DNA of 40,993 nt from CAYQMF01 sp964418595 (GCA_964418595.1 CAYQMF010000051.1:1-40993); one strand, 5' to 3'; positions 15,470 to 24,780 are shown, counted from the stretch's first letter. A program made the numbers and translations. The notes: generated by a model not told the origin, from the letters alone.

Positions 15470-18439
15470 ATGCAGATGGCGGCTGACGAGACGCGGCAGT
15501 ACTTCGAGGATCCCACGCTCTGGGATCGCGAGGCCGAGCCGTACCAGGTGCAGATGCGGAGCGACCTCGCGCGCCTGCTGCCGCCCGGCACGGCGGCGGT
15601 GCTGGACGCCGCCTGCGGCAATGGGCTGGTGTCGGCCGAGCTGCGCGGGCGCGTCGCACTGACCGGCGTCGATGGCAGCCTCGCGGCGTTGCGCCACTTC
15701 GCGGGCACGCGCTGCCAGGGCCGGCTCGAGGCGCTGCCGTTCGCCGATGGCGCGTTCGATCTCGTGATGGCGAACGATGTCGTCGAGCACCTGCCGGCGG
15801 ACGTGGCCCTGCGCGTGCGCGACGAGCTGTTCCGCGTGGCGCGGCATCACGTGTTGATCACCGTACCGTTCCTCGAGGACATCGCGGCCGGTCGCCAGAC
15901 CTGTCCCGCCTGCGGCGCGACGACGCACCGCAACCGGCACGAGCGCAGCTTCGATCTCGAAGACCTCGCGCGCCTGACGCCGGCCGGCTGGCGGCTGGCG
16001 CTCTTCGTGTTGTCGGGGGCGGAGTGGGACGACGTCGGCCCCGAGGTCGAGGCGCTGCGCCGGGTGATCGGCAGCGCGCCCGCGGCCCCGGCGCAGTGCG
16101 CCGAGTGCGGCGCGCGGCCCGTGGCCGCCGCAGCGGCGAGCGAGCTGCTGACGACCGCCGCGCTGCTCGCCGGCGTCGACGTGCAGAACGGTGTGCAGGT
16201 CGGCTGCCGCACCGAAGTGATCGCCTGCTTCCATCGCGAAGGTGCGGCCGATCCCTGGGCGAAGATCGGCGCCGGTGCGATGGTGCTGCAACGGGTCGTC
16301 GACCCGATGGCCGTCGAATTCACCACCGCGGGCGAGAGCCTGTTCCGCCGCGCGTTCGTGCCGTCGACCGGGCACCGTGGGTACTACTGTGCGCCCGGCG
16401 CCCAGGTGAATGCGCGCGGGCTGCGGCTCGACGCCGCGGGCGTGGCCGAGGTGAAGGTCGGCCACTTCGCGCGCGGCGCGGGCACCTGGCGCGTGAGCGG
16501 CGAGGCGGAGGGCAAGGCCACGCTACGCATCCAGCACCACGGCGCGGACGGCTTCCGCTTCGTGACCTCGGTGCCGGTCGAAGGCTCGTTCGACCTCGAA
16601 CTCGCCGAGGTGCCGCCCCCCGGCCCGTTCGGACGGCTCGCGGTCGTGCGCGTGGACGCAGGCACCGTGCGTCTGCGCGAGTGCCGGCTCACCGTGCCGG
16701 CGATCCCGCAGGAGTTCGTGGCGCCGGGGACCGGTGGCTTCGTGCGCCTGTCCGACGCCACGCCGGCGCTCGCAGTCGGCACGGCGTGGTACGGCGCCGA
16801 CCTGCCCCTTCCCGCCGCGCTGATGCATGCCCTGCGCGTGCGTCGCGCGCACCTCGCGACGGCAGCGGGCGACACCGGTCCCGTGGCGGCGCGCGCCGCC
16901 CTGCTCGACGGCGTCGTCGCCCGCGTCGCGGGCGGCACGGGAGCGGCGCTCTCCGAGGCGCGCCAGCGCATCGCCGACCTCGAGCGCGAGCTCACGGCCG
17001 TCGGCGAACGCGCCCGCGCGACCGCGATCGAGCGCACGCGCCTCGCCGCCGAGGCCGACTCGCTCGGCGCGCGCCTCGCGATCCGTGACGAGGCTGTCGC
17101 CGACATGACGGCGCGGCTCGGCCGCGTGCGCTACGCGGAGTACGCCGTCAACGCGCTGCGCGGCCTGCGCAACCGCCTGCGCCGGCTGTGGCCGGCGCGG
17201 CCCGCCCCCGGCACGGCGGCATCGACGACGCCGGAGCCACGCACCGCGGTCATGCTCGTGCCCGACGACCGCATCGACCGCCGCGTGCTCCTGCAGGCAC
17301 GCAGCCTCGTCGCTGCCGGCTGGAACGTGCGCGTCGTCGGCGCGCCGGCACCGACCCCGGGCGACCGACACGACGAAGACGCCTTCCCGGAGGTGGAGAT
17401 CGTGCGCGTCGATGCGAGCGCGGCGGTGGCGATCCCCGAGGGTCGCCGTCCGCCGCGCGTGCCCGACGGCGAACGCGACTGGAGCGACTTCTACTGGCTC
17501 ACCAACCACTACTACCTGCTGGCGACGGAGCGTCCGTTCCAGGTCGTCGTCGCGCACGACCTCCCGGTGCTGCCCGCCGCCGCGATGGCCGCCGCGCGTC
17601 TCGGCGCGAAGCTCGCCTACGACGCGCACGAGCTGTATCCGGAGCAGCACCACTTCGGCGAGGAGCGCCGCGAACGCTACCGGCGCGCCGAGACGAAGCT
17701 CGCGCCGCTGGCCGACCTCACGATCACCGTGAACGCGTCGATCGCCCAGGAGATGGCGCGCCGCTACGGGATCGCCGAGCCGGCCGTGATCCTCAACTGC
17801 CCCGATCTGCACCAGGCGCTGCCGATCGCGCGCGGCGACGAGCTGCGCACGGCGCTCGGCATCCCCGCGGCCGCGCGCATCCTCCTCTTCCTCGGCTCGC
17901 TGTCCCTCAACCGCAACCTCGAGGGGATGGTCGCAGCGATGGCGAAGGTCAGGCGGCGCGACGTCGCCTTCGTCCTGGTGGGCCCCGGCGCCGAGAAGCG
18001 CGCCGAACTCGAAGGCATCGCCCGCGAGCACGGTGTGCTCGGCTCGCGCGTGTTCTTCCACCCGCCTGTCGCGCAGGCCGACGTCCTGCGCTACACCGCC
18101 GCCGCCGACGCCGGCGTGATCCCCTACCCGCACGTGGACCTCAACTCCGAACTCTGCACGCCGAACAAGCTGTTCGACTTCCTCGTCGTCGGCCTGCCGA
18201 TCCTCGCCAATGACAGCCCGGAGCTGCGCCGCTTCGTCGCGGAGCAGGGCGTGGGGATGGTGTGGCCGTTCACGGATGCGGCGTCGATCGCCGCCGGCAT
18301 CGACGCGTTCTTCGCCCAGGACCACGGTGAGTACCACCGCCGGCTCGCCGCGCTCGGCGCGACGTTCACGTGGCAGCAGGAAGGTCCGAAGGCCGTGCGC
18401 CTGTACGAGCAGCTCATCACCGCAGGAGGCGGAGCCTGA
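15470..18439 (+). CDS. Fusion: SAM-dependent methyltransferase + GT4-type glycosyltransferase
   Basis: The protein has 989 residues in at least three parts. Residues about 1-210 are a class I methyltransferase: AVLDAACGNGLVSAEL (motif I, about 43-58), GVDGSLAAL, and LVMANDVVEHLP (about 102-113), followed by a CPACGATTH pair of cysteines. Residues about 220-490 form a beta-rich region of unknown type. A charged coiled coil lies at about 495-570 (IADLERELTAVGERARAT). From about 592, AVMLVPDDRIDRRVLLQARS begins a GT-B transferase with AYDAHELYPEQHH and the C-terminal nucleotide-sugar half (LFLGSLSLNRNLEGM, then NKLFDFLVVGLPILAN). The second half is paralogous to the gene at 20386. A second in-frame ATG two codons later is an alternative start. 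It is followed one base later by the amidotransferase gene. Confidence 0.88.
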   Translation: MQMAADETRQYFEDPTLWDREAEPYQVQMRSDLARLLPPGTAAVLDAACGNGLVSAELRGRVALTGVDGSLAALRHFAGTRCQGRLEALPFADGAFDLVMANDVVEHLPADVALRVRDELFRVARHHVLITVPFLEDIAAGRQTCPACGATTHRNRHERSFDLEDLARLTPAGWRLALFVLSGAEWDDVGPEVEALRRVIGSAPAAPAQCAECGARPVAAAAASELLTTAALLAGVDVQNGVQVGCRTEVIACFHREGAADPWAKIGAGAMVLQRVVDPMAVEFTTAGESLFRRAFVPSTGHRGYYCAPGAQVNARGLRLDAAGVAEVKVGHFARGAGTWRVSGEAEGKATLRIQHHGADGFRFVTSVPVEGSFDLELAEVPPPGPFGRLAVVRVDAGTVRLRECRLTVPAIPQEFVAPGTGGFVRLSDATPALAVGTAWYGADLPLPAALMHALRVRRAHLATAAGDTGPVAARAALLDGVVARVAGGTGAALSEARQRIADLERELTAVGERARATAIERTRLAAEADSLGARLAIRDEAVADMTARLGRVRYAEYAVNALRGLRNRLRRLWPARPAPGTAASTTPEPRTAVMLVPDDRIDRRVLLQARSLVAAGWNVRVVGAPAPTPGDRHDEDAFPEVEIVRVDASAAVAIPEGRRPPRVPDGERDWSDFYWLTNHYYLLATERPFQVVVAHDLPVLPAAAMAAARLGAKLAYDAHELYPEQHHFGEERRERYRRAETKLAPLADLTITVNASIAQEMARRYGIAEPAVILNCPDLHQALPIARGDELRTALGIPAAARILLFLGSLSLNRNLEGMVAAMAKVRRRDVAFVLVGPGAEKRAELEGIAREHGVLGSRVFFHPPVAQADVLRYTAAADAGVIPYPHVDLNSELCTPNKLFDFLVVGLPILANDSPELRRFVAEQGVGMVWPFTDAASIAAGIDAFFAQDHGEYHRRLAALGATFTWQQEGPKAVRLYEQLITAGGGA
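18424..18434 (+). promoter_or_regulatory. Shine-Dalgarno sites fixing a GTG start
   Basis: AGGAGG (18424-18429) and GGAG (18431-18434) precede the GTG at 18441 by 11 and 6 bases. This GTG begins V/M-CGIAG, placing the catalytic cysteine at position 2. It is one of the few clear ribosome-binding sites in the window, and it sits inside an operon. Confidence 0.7.
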
Positions 18440-18440
18440 C

Positions 18441-20381
18441 GTGTGCGGCATCGCCGGCTTGCTGTGGCTCGAACGCGGCCGCGCCGCTGCGCGCGACGAG
18501 GTCGCGACCATGCTCGATGCGATCGCGCACCGCGGCCCCGACGACGAGGGCGTGTGGGTGGACGGCCCGGTGGGGCTGGGTCACCGCCGGTTGTCGATCA
18601 TCGACCTCAGCTCGGGTGGCCATCAGCCGATGCTCAGCCGCGATGGTCGCTACGCGATCCTGCTCAACGGCGAGATCTACAACTACCTGGAGCTGCGCGC
18701 CGAGCTGCAGCAGCACGGCATCGTGTTCCACACCCAGAGCGACACCGAGGTGGCGCTGGAGGCGTACCTCCACTGGGGTCCGCGCTGCGTCGAGCGCTTC
18801 GTCGGCATGTGGGCGAGCGCGATCTGGGACACGCGCGAGCGGCGCCTGTGGATGTCGCGCGACCGCTTCGGCATCAAGCCGCTGTACTTCCTGCGGCGCG
18901 ACGACGTGTTCGCATTCGGCTCCGAGCTGAAGGCGATCCTCGCGGCGTTCCAGGAGGAGCGACAGATCGACCTGCCGTACCTGCACTGGTTCCTGCCCTC
19001 GGGCGCGCTCGACGACGGCACCGAGACCTGCTTCCGCAACCTGCGCGCGTTGGCGCCCGCGTCGAACCTGACGATCGACGCCGACGGCCGCACGACCACC
19101 GAAGTGTGGTGGAACCCCGACCCCGAGGCGTGCCGCGCGAAGTGGATCGGCGAACGCGAGCCGATCGCCGCGTTCGGCGAGCTGCTCGGCTCGGCCGTCG
19201 ACCTGCACTTGCGCGCGGATGTGCCGATCGGCACCTGCCTCTCCGGCGGGCTCGACTCCAGCACGCTGGTCGCACTCACCGGCAAGCGCGTCGAGCGGCC
19301 GATCCACACGTATTCCGGGCTCTACCCCGACCCCGACTGCAACGAGGAGCGCTGGGTGGACGCGGTGAACGGGCACCTGCGCACCGCGCCGGTGCCGATC
19401 CGGCCTGCCCCCGCGGGCGACCTGCTGCAGGACCTGCAGCACATCACCTGGCATCAGGACGAGCCGACCGCCGGGCCGGGGCTCTACACGCAGTACCACG
19501 TGATGCGGCGCGCGAGCGAGGACGTGAAGGTCCTGCTCGACGGCCAGGGCGGCGACGAGCTGCTCGCCGGCTATCTGCCCTACCTGCTGACGCGCATCGA
19601 CGACCTCGCGACCACCGGCCTCGGCGGCAAGCTGAAGGCGCTGGGCCTCGCGCTCGCAGTCGGCCGGCATTGGGGGCGCAATTGGCTCGGGCAGGCGTGG
19701 GCGCGGGCGCGGCAGCACATGTGGCTGCCGCCGCTGCCGCGGCGTCGCGCGCCGAGCGGTGTCGAGCCGCCGTTCTTCCATCCGGAGCTGGCGCGCCGAG
19801 TCGCCGGCAGCGAGGTGCAGCGTCAGGAGCCGGAGTGGTCCGGCACGCGCCTGCAGCGCCAACTCTACGGACACCTGCGCCAGTCGTCGATTCCGGCGCT
19901 GCTCCACTACGAGGACCGCAACTCGATGGCGTTCTCGATCGAGGCGCGCGTGCCCTACCTCGACCACCGCGTGGTCGAGTTCGCTCTCGGGCTCGACGAC
20001 TCCTTCAAGATCCGCGGCTCGTGGACCAAGTGGATCCTGCGCAAGGTGGCGGATGCGCACCTGCCCAAGGCGGTGACGTGGCGCCGCAGCAAGCTCGGCT
20101 ATCCCACGCCGTTCGCGCGCTGGCTGCGCCAAGGCGCCGACCGCGACGCCATCCGCGACCTGTTGTTCTCGCGCCGCTTCCTCGAACGCGAACTCGTGGC
20201 GCGCGAGTCGCTCGAGTTCTACTGGGGCCAGCACCAGCGCGGCGAGGCCGACCGGAGCTGGCTCCTCTACCGCTACGTGACCCTGGAGCTGTGGCACCGC
20301 ATGTTCATCGACGCCTGGGATCCGCACCCCGCGCCGAACAAGCGCGTGCGGCGGTTCGCTTCGTCGCGCGTGTCCGGCTGA
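18441..20381 (+). CDS. asnB: Asparagine synthetase (glutamine-hydrolysing) family protein
   Basis: The protein has 646 residues. The GTG at 18441 is the start, because the class II glutaminase nucleophile must be Cys2 (CGIAGLLWLERG). The N-terminal amidotransferase shows HRGPDDEGVW, GHRRLSIIDLS and LLNGEIYNYLELR. The synthetase domain has the pyrophosphate motif CLSGGLDSSTLVAL near residue 265, GQGGDELLAGY near 370, and the C-terminal SIEARVPYLDHR. Enzymes of this family amidate aspartate, but copies within glycan clusters often amidate sugar acids or other acceptors. The location between two glycosyltransferases supports that second role as an inference. It is translationally coupled to the gene upstream (1-base gap) and is followed after 4 bases by the next transferase. 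Confidence 0.93.
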   Translation: MCGIAGLLWLERGRAAARDEVATMLDAIAHRGPDDEGVWVDGPVGLGHRRLSIIDLSSGGHQPMLSRDGRYAILLNGEIYNYLELRAELQQHGIVFHTQSDTEVALEAYLHWGPRCVERFVGMWASAIWDTRERRLWMSRDRFGIKPLYFLRRDDVFAFGSELKAILAAFQEERQIDLPYLHWFLPSGALDDGTETCFRNLRALAPASNLTIDADGRTTTEVWWNPDPEACRAKWIGEREPIAAFGELLGSAVDLHLRADVPIGTCLSGGLDSSTLVALTGKRVERPIHTYSGLYPDPDCNEERWVDAVNGHLRTAPVPIRPAPAGDLLQDLQHITWHQDEPTAGPGLYTQYHVMRRASEDVKVLLDGQGGDELLAGYLPYLLTRIDDLATTGLGGKLKALGLALAVGRHWGRNWLGQAWARARQHMWLPPLPRRRAPSGVEPPFFHPELARRVAGSEVQRQEPEWSGTRLQRQLYGHLRQSSIPALLHYEDRNSMAFSIEARVPYLDHRVVEFALGLDDSFKIRGSWTKWILRKVADAHLPKAVTWRRSKLGYPTPFARWLRQGADRDAIRDLLFSRRFLERELVARESLEFYWGQHQRGEADRSWLLYRYVTLELWHRMFIDAWDPHPAPNKRVRRFASSRVSG

Positions 20382-20385
20382 TCCC

Positions 20386-21708
20386 ATGCGCATCGCCGTC
20401 TTCAACCTGAACGAGACCCACCGCGATCCGCGCGTGCGCCGCGTGTGCACCACGCTCGCCGAGGCCGGGCACGAGGTGCGCGTGTTCGAGATGCGCCCCG
20501 GCAAGCGGCCGCTGCACGAGTCGATGGGGGCGTTCGACGTCGAGCGCGTCGAGATCCCGCAGTCCTACACCGTCGAGGACATGGCGCGGCTGACCGCGGC
20601 CTGCCCGGCCGCGGGCCAGCTCCTGCGCCAGTGCGATCCGGCGGTGCTCGATGGCCCCGGCGGCCACCGCCTCGGCGTGTTCGTGCGCCGGCTCATGCAC
20701 TGGGCCTACTCGCGGGTGCGCAAGCCGCGCACCGGGCCGGAGCCGGCGCGCAAGTTCGATCCCGTGCAGGAGGTGCTGGCGCTGCGCTCGATCCTGCTAA
20801 TCGACCATTCGCTGTACGTGGCGGCCGAGCAGTGGCGCCCGGATGTCGCATGGTGCAACGACCTCGACAGCCTGCTGACCGGCTTCATGCTCAAGCAGCG
20901 GCTGCGCTGCCCGCTGGTGTACGACGCGCACGAGGTCTACCCCGAGCAGCTCGCCGAGCACATGCGCTCGGACATCTGGCACCGTTTCTACACCCGCCTG
21001 GAGAAGCTCCTGCTGCGCCACACCGACCTGCGCCTCACGGTGTGCGACTCGATCGGCGACTACTTCGTGCGCGAGTACGGCAGTGGCCCGGTGGTGACCG
21101 TGCGCAACGTGCCGTCGATCAAGTTCCTCGCCGACGAGAAGGTGCTCGCGCGCCGCAACGCGCCGGTGCGCTTCCTCTATCACGGCGCGTACTTCCAGTA
21201 CCGCGGCCTCGACGAAATCCTCGACGTCGCCGCCGGCGTCGACAACGGGCGCTTCGTCTTCCGCGGCGTTGGGACGTACGGCGACGTGCTCAAGGCAAAG
21301 GCGGAGGAGCGCGGGCTGGACGGTCGCGTCCAGTTCGTCGATCCCGTCGGCGTCGACGAGCTGATCCCGCTCGCCACCGAGAACGACGTTGGCCTCAACC
21401 CCTTCATCTCGGTGTGCAAGAACACCGAGTTCGCGCTGCCCAACAAGTTCTTCGAATACATGATGGCCGGCCTCGCGGTCGCGAGTGCCGACCTCGTGGA
21501 GATGCGCGCGCTCACTCAGAGCCTGCGCATCGGCGAGCTGTTCGTGGCCGAAGATCTCGACAGCGTCGCGGGCGCACTCAACAGGCTGGCCAACGACCGG
21601 GATCTGCTGGACGCCTGCCGGCGGCGGGCCTGGGAAGCGGCGCGGGACGAGTTCCACTGGGAGAACGAGGAACGGAAGCTCGTGGCGGCGGCGGCGGGGA
21701 TCCGCTGA
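20386..21708 (+). CDS. Glycosyltransferase, GT4-like
   Basis: The protein has 440 residues with a GT-B fold. It begins MRIAVFNLNETHRDPRVRRV and has a hydrophobic strand-helix start, as usual for GT4. WCNDLDSLLTGFML, then LVYDAHEVYPEQLAEH, marks the end of the acceptor half. The donor half has RFLYHGAYFQYRGLDEIL, then VQFVDPVGVDELIPL, with CKNTEFALPNKFFEYMMAGL as the E-x7-E-like nucleotide-sugar loop near residue 350. It closely resembles the C-terminal half of the fusion at 15470 (YDAHE-YPEQ and NK-F-F), which suggests a local duplication. It is the last gene of the rightward glycan operon, and the convergent lipoprotein gene begins its stop 16 bases on. Donor and linkage are unknown. Confidence 0.9.
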   Translation: MRIAVFNLNETHRDPRVRRVCTTLAEAGHEVRVFEMRPGKRPLHESMGAFDVERVEIPQSYTVEDMARLTAACPAAGQLLRQCDPAVLDGPGGHRLGVFVRRLMHWAYSRVRKPRTGPEPARKFDPVQEVLALRSILLIDHSLYVAAEQWRPDVAWCNDLDSLLTGFMLKQRLRCPLVYDAHEVYPEQLAEHMRSDIWHRFYTRLEKLLLRHTDLRLTVCDSIGDYFVREYGSGPVVTVRNVPSIKFLADEKVLARRNAPVRFLYHGAYFQYRGLDEILDVAAGVDNGRFVFRGVGTYGDVLKAKAEERGLDGRVQFVDPVGVDELIPLATENDVGLNPFISVCKNTEFALPNKFFEYMMAGLAVASADLVEMRALTQSLRIGELFVAEDLDSVAGALNRLANDRDLLDACRRRAWEAARDEFHWENEERKLVAAAAGIR

Positions 21709-21724
21709 GGGATCTGGTGTCCGC

Positions 21725-22570
21725 CTACTGGACGACGATGACCAGCGTCGTCGTGGCGTTGTCGGTCGCACCAAGGAGCACGACGCCGGTCTGGGCTGGT
21801 GCCTCGTACACGCCGTCTTGGGTGATGGTCCCCGACCCGGGGCCGCCGGGCAGGAACCAGGTCGCCGGCACGTCGGTGGTGAAACGCAACGTGCCACCGG
21901 GCCCGACCACGGTGCCATCGAGCGCGGTGACGATCGGGCCGCGCGGCCCCTCTGGCGGGGACGGCGCCGAGATCGAACTGATGGTCACGCCCGCACTCGC
22001 ACCAGCCGCATTCGTCGCGCGTACGCGGTAGGTGTACAGCGAGTTCGCGTGCGTCGTAGCATCCGAGACCCACAGTCGATCGCCGGCAACGGTCGCGAAC
22101 GGCAGGAAGACGTTGCCGTAGGCTTCGGTGCGCTCGACGGTGTAGCCGTTGGCCATGGGCTGCGCCGCCCAGTAGACCAGCACGCCGCCGCCGGCCAGGA
22201 AGCGCGCACGCAATTGCACGTCGGGCGGCGGCGCGGTCGCCTGAATCACGTCGACGGTCACGCAGGCGACATCGGCACCGGAACTGTTCTGCCCGCGGAG
22301 GCACCATTCCGCCGTCGCGGTGGGCGTGAGCTGGATCACGTGACCTGCCACGGCGCCGGGGATGGGCGTGAGCAGCAGCTCGGTCGTGCCGGTGACATCC
22401 CAAGTGAGCACGAGTGGGGCGCCGGCGACGAGTGCCCCGGCCGATGCCGTGAGCGCGACGGTGGGGGGCGGTGGTGGTGGCGGCGGCGGTGCCGGAGCGG
22501 GCGCCGAGCGCGAGCACGCGGAGAACGCGATCGCCGCGATCGCGAAGGCCATGCCGCGCGCGCGAGTCAT
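21725..22570 (-). CDS. Lipoprotein with fibronectin III-like domain
   Basis: The protein has 281 residues from the ATG at 22570, or 275 from the ATG at 22552. The signal peptide MAFAIAAIAFSAC ends in a lipobox cysteine. It is followed by a spacer rich in Ala and Pro with a run of nine prolines, then a predicted beta-sandwich region. LVYWAAQPMANGYTVERT and LYTYRVRATNAAG are typical fibronectin type III strands. The N-terminal module (VALTASAGALVAGAPLVLTW) looks like an Ig-like domain, and the tail has a further beta domain (TLRFTTDVPATWFLPG). It is probably anchored in a membrane and outward-facing. It lies between the two glycan operons, on the strand of the downstream amidotransferase, with its own likely -10 at 22656. 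Its function is unknown. Confidence 0.75.
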   Translation of the reverse strand: MTRARGMAFAIAAIAFSACSRSAPAPAPPPPPPPPPTVALTASAGALVAGAPLVLTWDVTGTTELLLTPIPGAVAGHVIQLTPTATAEWCLRGQNSSGADVACVTVDVIQATAPPPDVQLRARFLAGGGVLVYWAAQPMANGYTVERTEAYGNVFLPFATVAGDRLWVSDATTHANSLYTYRVRATNAAGASAGVTISSISAPSPPEGPRGPIVTALDGTVVGPGGTLRFTTDVPATWFLPGGPGSGTITQDGVYEAPAQTGVVLLGATDNATTTLVIVVQ

Positions 22571-22655
22571 TGCGGCAACCGCCGGTGCGTCCAGGCCGCG
22601 GCGGGTCTCTTGGGGGTCATCGGGGAGTGAAGGGGCTGCACGGGCACGACCGAGA

Positions 22656-22661
22656 AGGATA
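22656..22661 (-). promoter_or_regulatory. Candidate -10 (TATCCT) of the FN3 lipoprotein gene
   Basis: On the minus strand CGGTATCCTTC gives TATCCT about 85 bases upstream of the ATG at 22570. It would serve the lipoprotein separately from the amidotransferase gene that ends at 22723. Confidence 0.35.
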
Positions 22662-22722
22662 CCGGCCGGTGAGCGCCTCGTGTCCGTCGCGATGGCGCAG
22701 GCGAGTCCGGCCCCGAGTTGCC

Positions 22723-24648
22723 TCAGGAGAGCGGTGTCAGTCCATCGGCGTCCATGAACTGACGGTGCCAGAGTTCGAGGTTGATCGCACCCCACGTGGC
22801 GCGTCCGAACGAGCGCTCGTGGTCGGCGGCGGCGAGCAGCTTGTCGACGTCGAACAGCCCACGCGTGCGCGCTTCCTTGGAGCCGAGGATCTCATGGATC
22901 GGGCCACGCAGCGGGCCCTGGCCCCACTCCGACAGCGGCACCGGGAACCCCATCTTGTCGGGCCGGCGCCGCACCGCCTGGGGCAGCAGGTTGGCGACTG
23001 CCTTGAGGAAGACGTGCTTGAGCCGGCCGTCCTTGAACTTGATCGTCGGGCGCGTCGACGTCATCAGCTCGATGAGCCGGTAGTCGAGCAGCGGGACGCG
23101 TGACTCGAGGCCCCAGGCCATGCTCGTGCGATCCTCGACGTGCAGCAGCGACTGCAGGTGCGTCTTCATGTCGAAGTAGAGGATCTTGTTGATCATCGAC
23201 GTCGCGCCGTGCGAATCGAAGATCCCGCGGAACTCGTCGTAGCTCGCCTCGTGGTCGAACTCGAGGTCGGGGCTGAGCAACGGCGCCGCCCCGTCGAAGC
23301 GGTCCATGAGAGCGAAGTAGCGCCGCCCAGGGTCCGCGAACGCGCCCCGCTCCCAGAACGACCGCAGCATCGGCAGGTAGTTCTGCAGGCTGGGGAGGTT
23401 GGGCACGATGGTCGCGAGCGTGGCGACATAGTCGGCGCGATCCGCCGTGTTCTGGATCGCGCCCTTGATGCACTCCTCCAGGTAGGCGACGAGGTAGCGG
23501 GCGTAGCCGATGAAGATCTCGTCACCACCCTGCCCGCCGAGCACCACCTTGACGTGTTCCGACGCGAGCTTTGAGACGTAGTACTGCGGGAAGACACCCG
23601 GCCCGGCAGCCGGCTCGTCCATGTGCCAGACGATGCGGCGGATCCCGTCGACGAAGTCGCGGTCGCGCAGCACGACCTCGTGCATCTTCGCATCGTTGGC
23701 CTCCGCGACCAGGCGCGCCCAGTTGCGCTCGTCGTACTTCGTGCCGTTGTCTTCGAATGCACCGGTGAACGTGTGGAGCGCGGCCCCTCCCGGCAGCAGT
23801 CGGCGCGCCAGCGCCACGACCGTCGAGCTGTCGATTCCCCCCGAGAGGTGCGCGCCCAGCGGCACGTCCGAGCGCAGGCGCAGCTTCACCGCGTCTTCGA
23901 GCAGATCACGCACGTGGGCGACCAGCCAGTCCTCGTCGCGGACCTCGTCGATCTCGAAGTGCACGTCCCAGAACTGCGCGATCTCGAGGCGCGGCGTGTT
24001 CTTGCCGAGGTCGAGGGTCAGCGTGTGCCCGGGCTCGAGCCGACGGACGCCACGGAACATCGTGCGCTCGCCGAGACAGAACTGGAACGTGAGGTACTGG
24101 CGCAGGCCGGCGTCGTCGCGTTCGCGCGGCACGAGTCCCGACGCGAGCAGCGCCTTGATCTCCGAGCCGAACACGAACGTGCCGCCCTGCTCCCAGAAGT
24201 AGAAGGGCTTGACGCCCACGCGATCGCGCGCGCACCACAGCCGGCGCCGAGGTTGATCCCAGATCGCGAACGCCCACATGCCGTTGAACCGGCGCACGCA
24301 GTCGGTGCCCCACGCGGCATAGGCCTGCAGGATGACCTCGGTGTCCGAGTCCGAGTGGAACACCCGGCCCGCCTGCTCCAGCTCGGTGCGGAGTTCCTTG
24401 TAGTTGTAGATGCACCCGTTGAAGGTGATCGTCAGCCCCGCTTCGGGGAAATGCATGGGCTGGGCGCCGCCCGCCAGATCGATGATCGCGAGTCGCCGAT
24501 GGCCGAGCCAGACAGGGTCGCTCGGCGCACCCCAGTCACCCTCGCCGTCGGGTCCGCGATGGCCGAGAACCCGGAGCATGGCGCGACCCCTGCGGGCCCG
24601 CTCCGCGCCTGCCAGACCCGGCGCGACCAACCCGGCGATGCCACACAT
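22723..24648 (-). CDS. asnB: Asparagine synthetase (glutamine-hydrolysing) family protein, second copy
   Basis: The protein has 641 residues. ATG then Cys2 (MCGIAGLVAPG) gives the glutaminase nucleophile. HRGPDGEGDWG, GHRRLAIIDLAGG and FNGCIYNYKELR follow; the last has Cys where Gly or Glu is more usual. The ATP-pyrophosphatase domain has HLSGGIDSSTVVAL near residue 270 and GGQGGDEIFIGYARY near 375. The C-terminus has WGLESRVPLLDYR. It differs substantially from the copy at 18441, so the two are not a recent duplication. Its own strong promoter (TTGACG-18-TAGAAC) implies a nearly leaderless message. The local context suggests amidation of a glycan or precursor, but plain asparagine synthesis cannot be excluded. 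Confidence 0.93.
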   Translation of the reverse strand: MCGIAGLVAPGLAGAERARRGRAMLRVLGHRGPDGEGDWGAPSDPVWLGHRRLAIIDLAGGAQPMHFPEAGLTITFNGCIYNYKELRTELEQAGRVFHSDSDTEVILQAYAAWGTDCVRRFNGMWAFAIWDQPRRRLWCARDRVGVKPFYFWEQGGTFVFGSEIKALLASGLVPRERDDAGLRQYLTFQFCLGERTMFRGVRRLEPGHTLTLDLGKNTPRLEIAQFWDVHFEIDEVRDEDWLVAHVRDLLEDAVKLRLRSDVPLGAHLSGGIDSSTVVALARRLLPGGAALHTFTGAFEDNGTKYDERNWARLVAEANDAKMHEVVLRDRDFVDGIRRIVWHMDEPAAGPGVFPQYYVSKLASEHVKVVLGGQGGDEIFIGYARYLVAYLEECIKGAIQNTADRADYVATLATIVPNLPSLQNYLPMLRSFWERGAFADPGRRYFALMDRFDGAAPLLSPDLEFDHEASYDEFRGIFDSHGATSMINKILYFDMKTHLQSLLHVEDRTSMAWGLESRVPLLDYRLIELMTSTRPTIKFKDGRLKHVFLKAVANLLPQAVRRRPDKMGFPVPLSEWGQGPLRGPIHEILGSKEARTRGLFDVDKLLAAADHERSFGRATWGAINLELWHRQFMDADGLTPLS

Positions 24649-24657
24649 TCGCGGCGT

Positions 24658-24687
24658 GTTCTACCGGGGCTCGCGACGACCCGTCAA
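24658..24687 (-). promoter_or_regulatory. Promoter of the second amidotransferase gene
   Basis: On the minus strand TTGACG (24687-24682) and TAGAAC (24663-24658) are 18 bases apart. The -10 ends nine bases before the ATG at 24648, so the transcript would start about at the start codon. This is the best sigma-70-like promoter in the window. Confidence 0.6.
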
Positions 24688-24738
24688 CCCTGAAGGCGCC
24701 CCCTCGGGCGCGTTGGGGCGGCGTACCGGCGTGGCGGA

Positions 24739-24744
24739 TACACT
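24739..24744 (+). promoter_or_regulatory. Candidate -10 (TACACT) for the small membrane protein operon
   Basis: GGATACACTCG lies 36 bases before the ATG at 24781 and points away from the amidotransferase promoter, so the 130-base gap would hold two divergent promoters. Confidence 0.35.
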
Positions 24745-24780
24745 CGCCGCCCGCCACATCACCGCGCGCGCGGCGCCCGC

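Noticed and set aside
13136..16465. 1109-codon open frame on the minus strand
   Set aside because: It is antisense to wecB and the methyltransferase gene and only partly overlaps the true family 2 transferase in another frame. Its translation is low-complexity Arg/Ala/Gly without motifs, as expected from GC-rich shadow frames.
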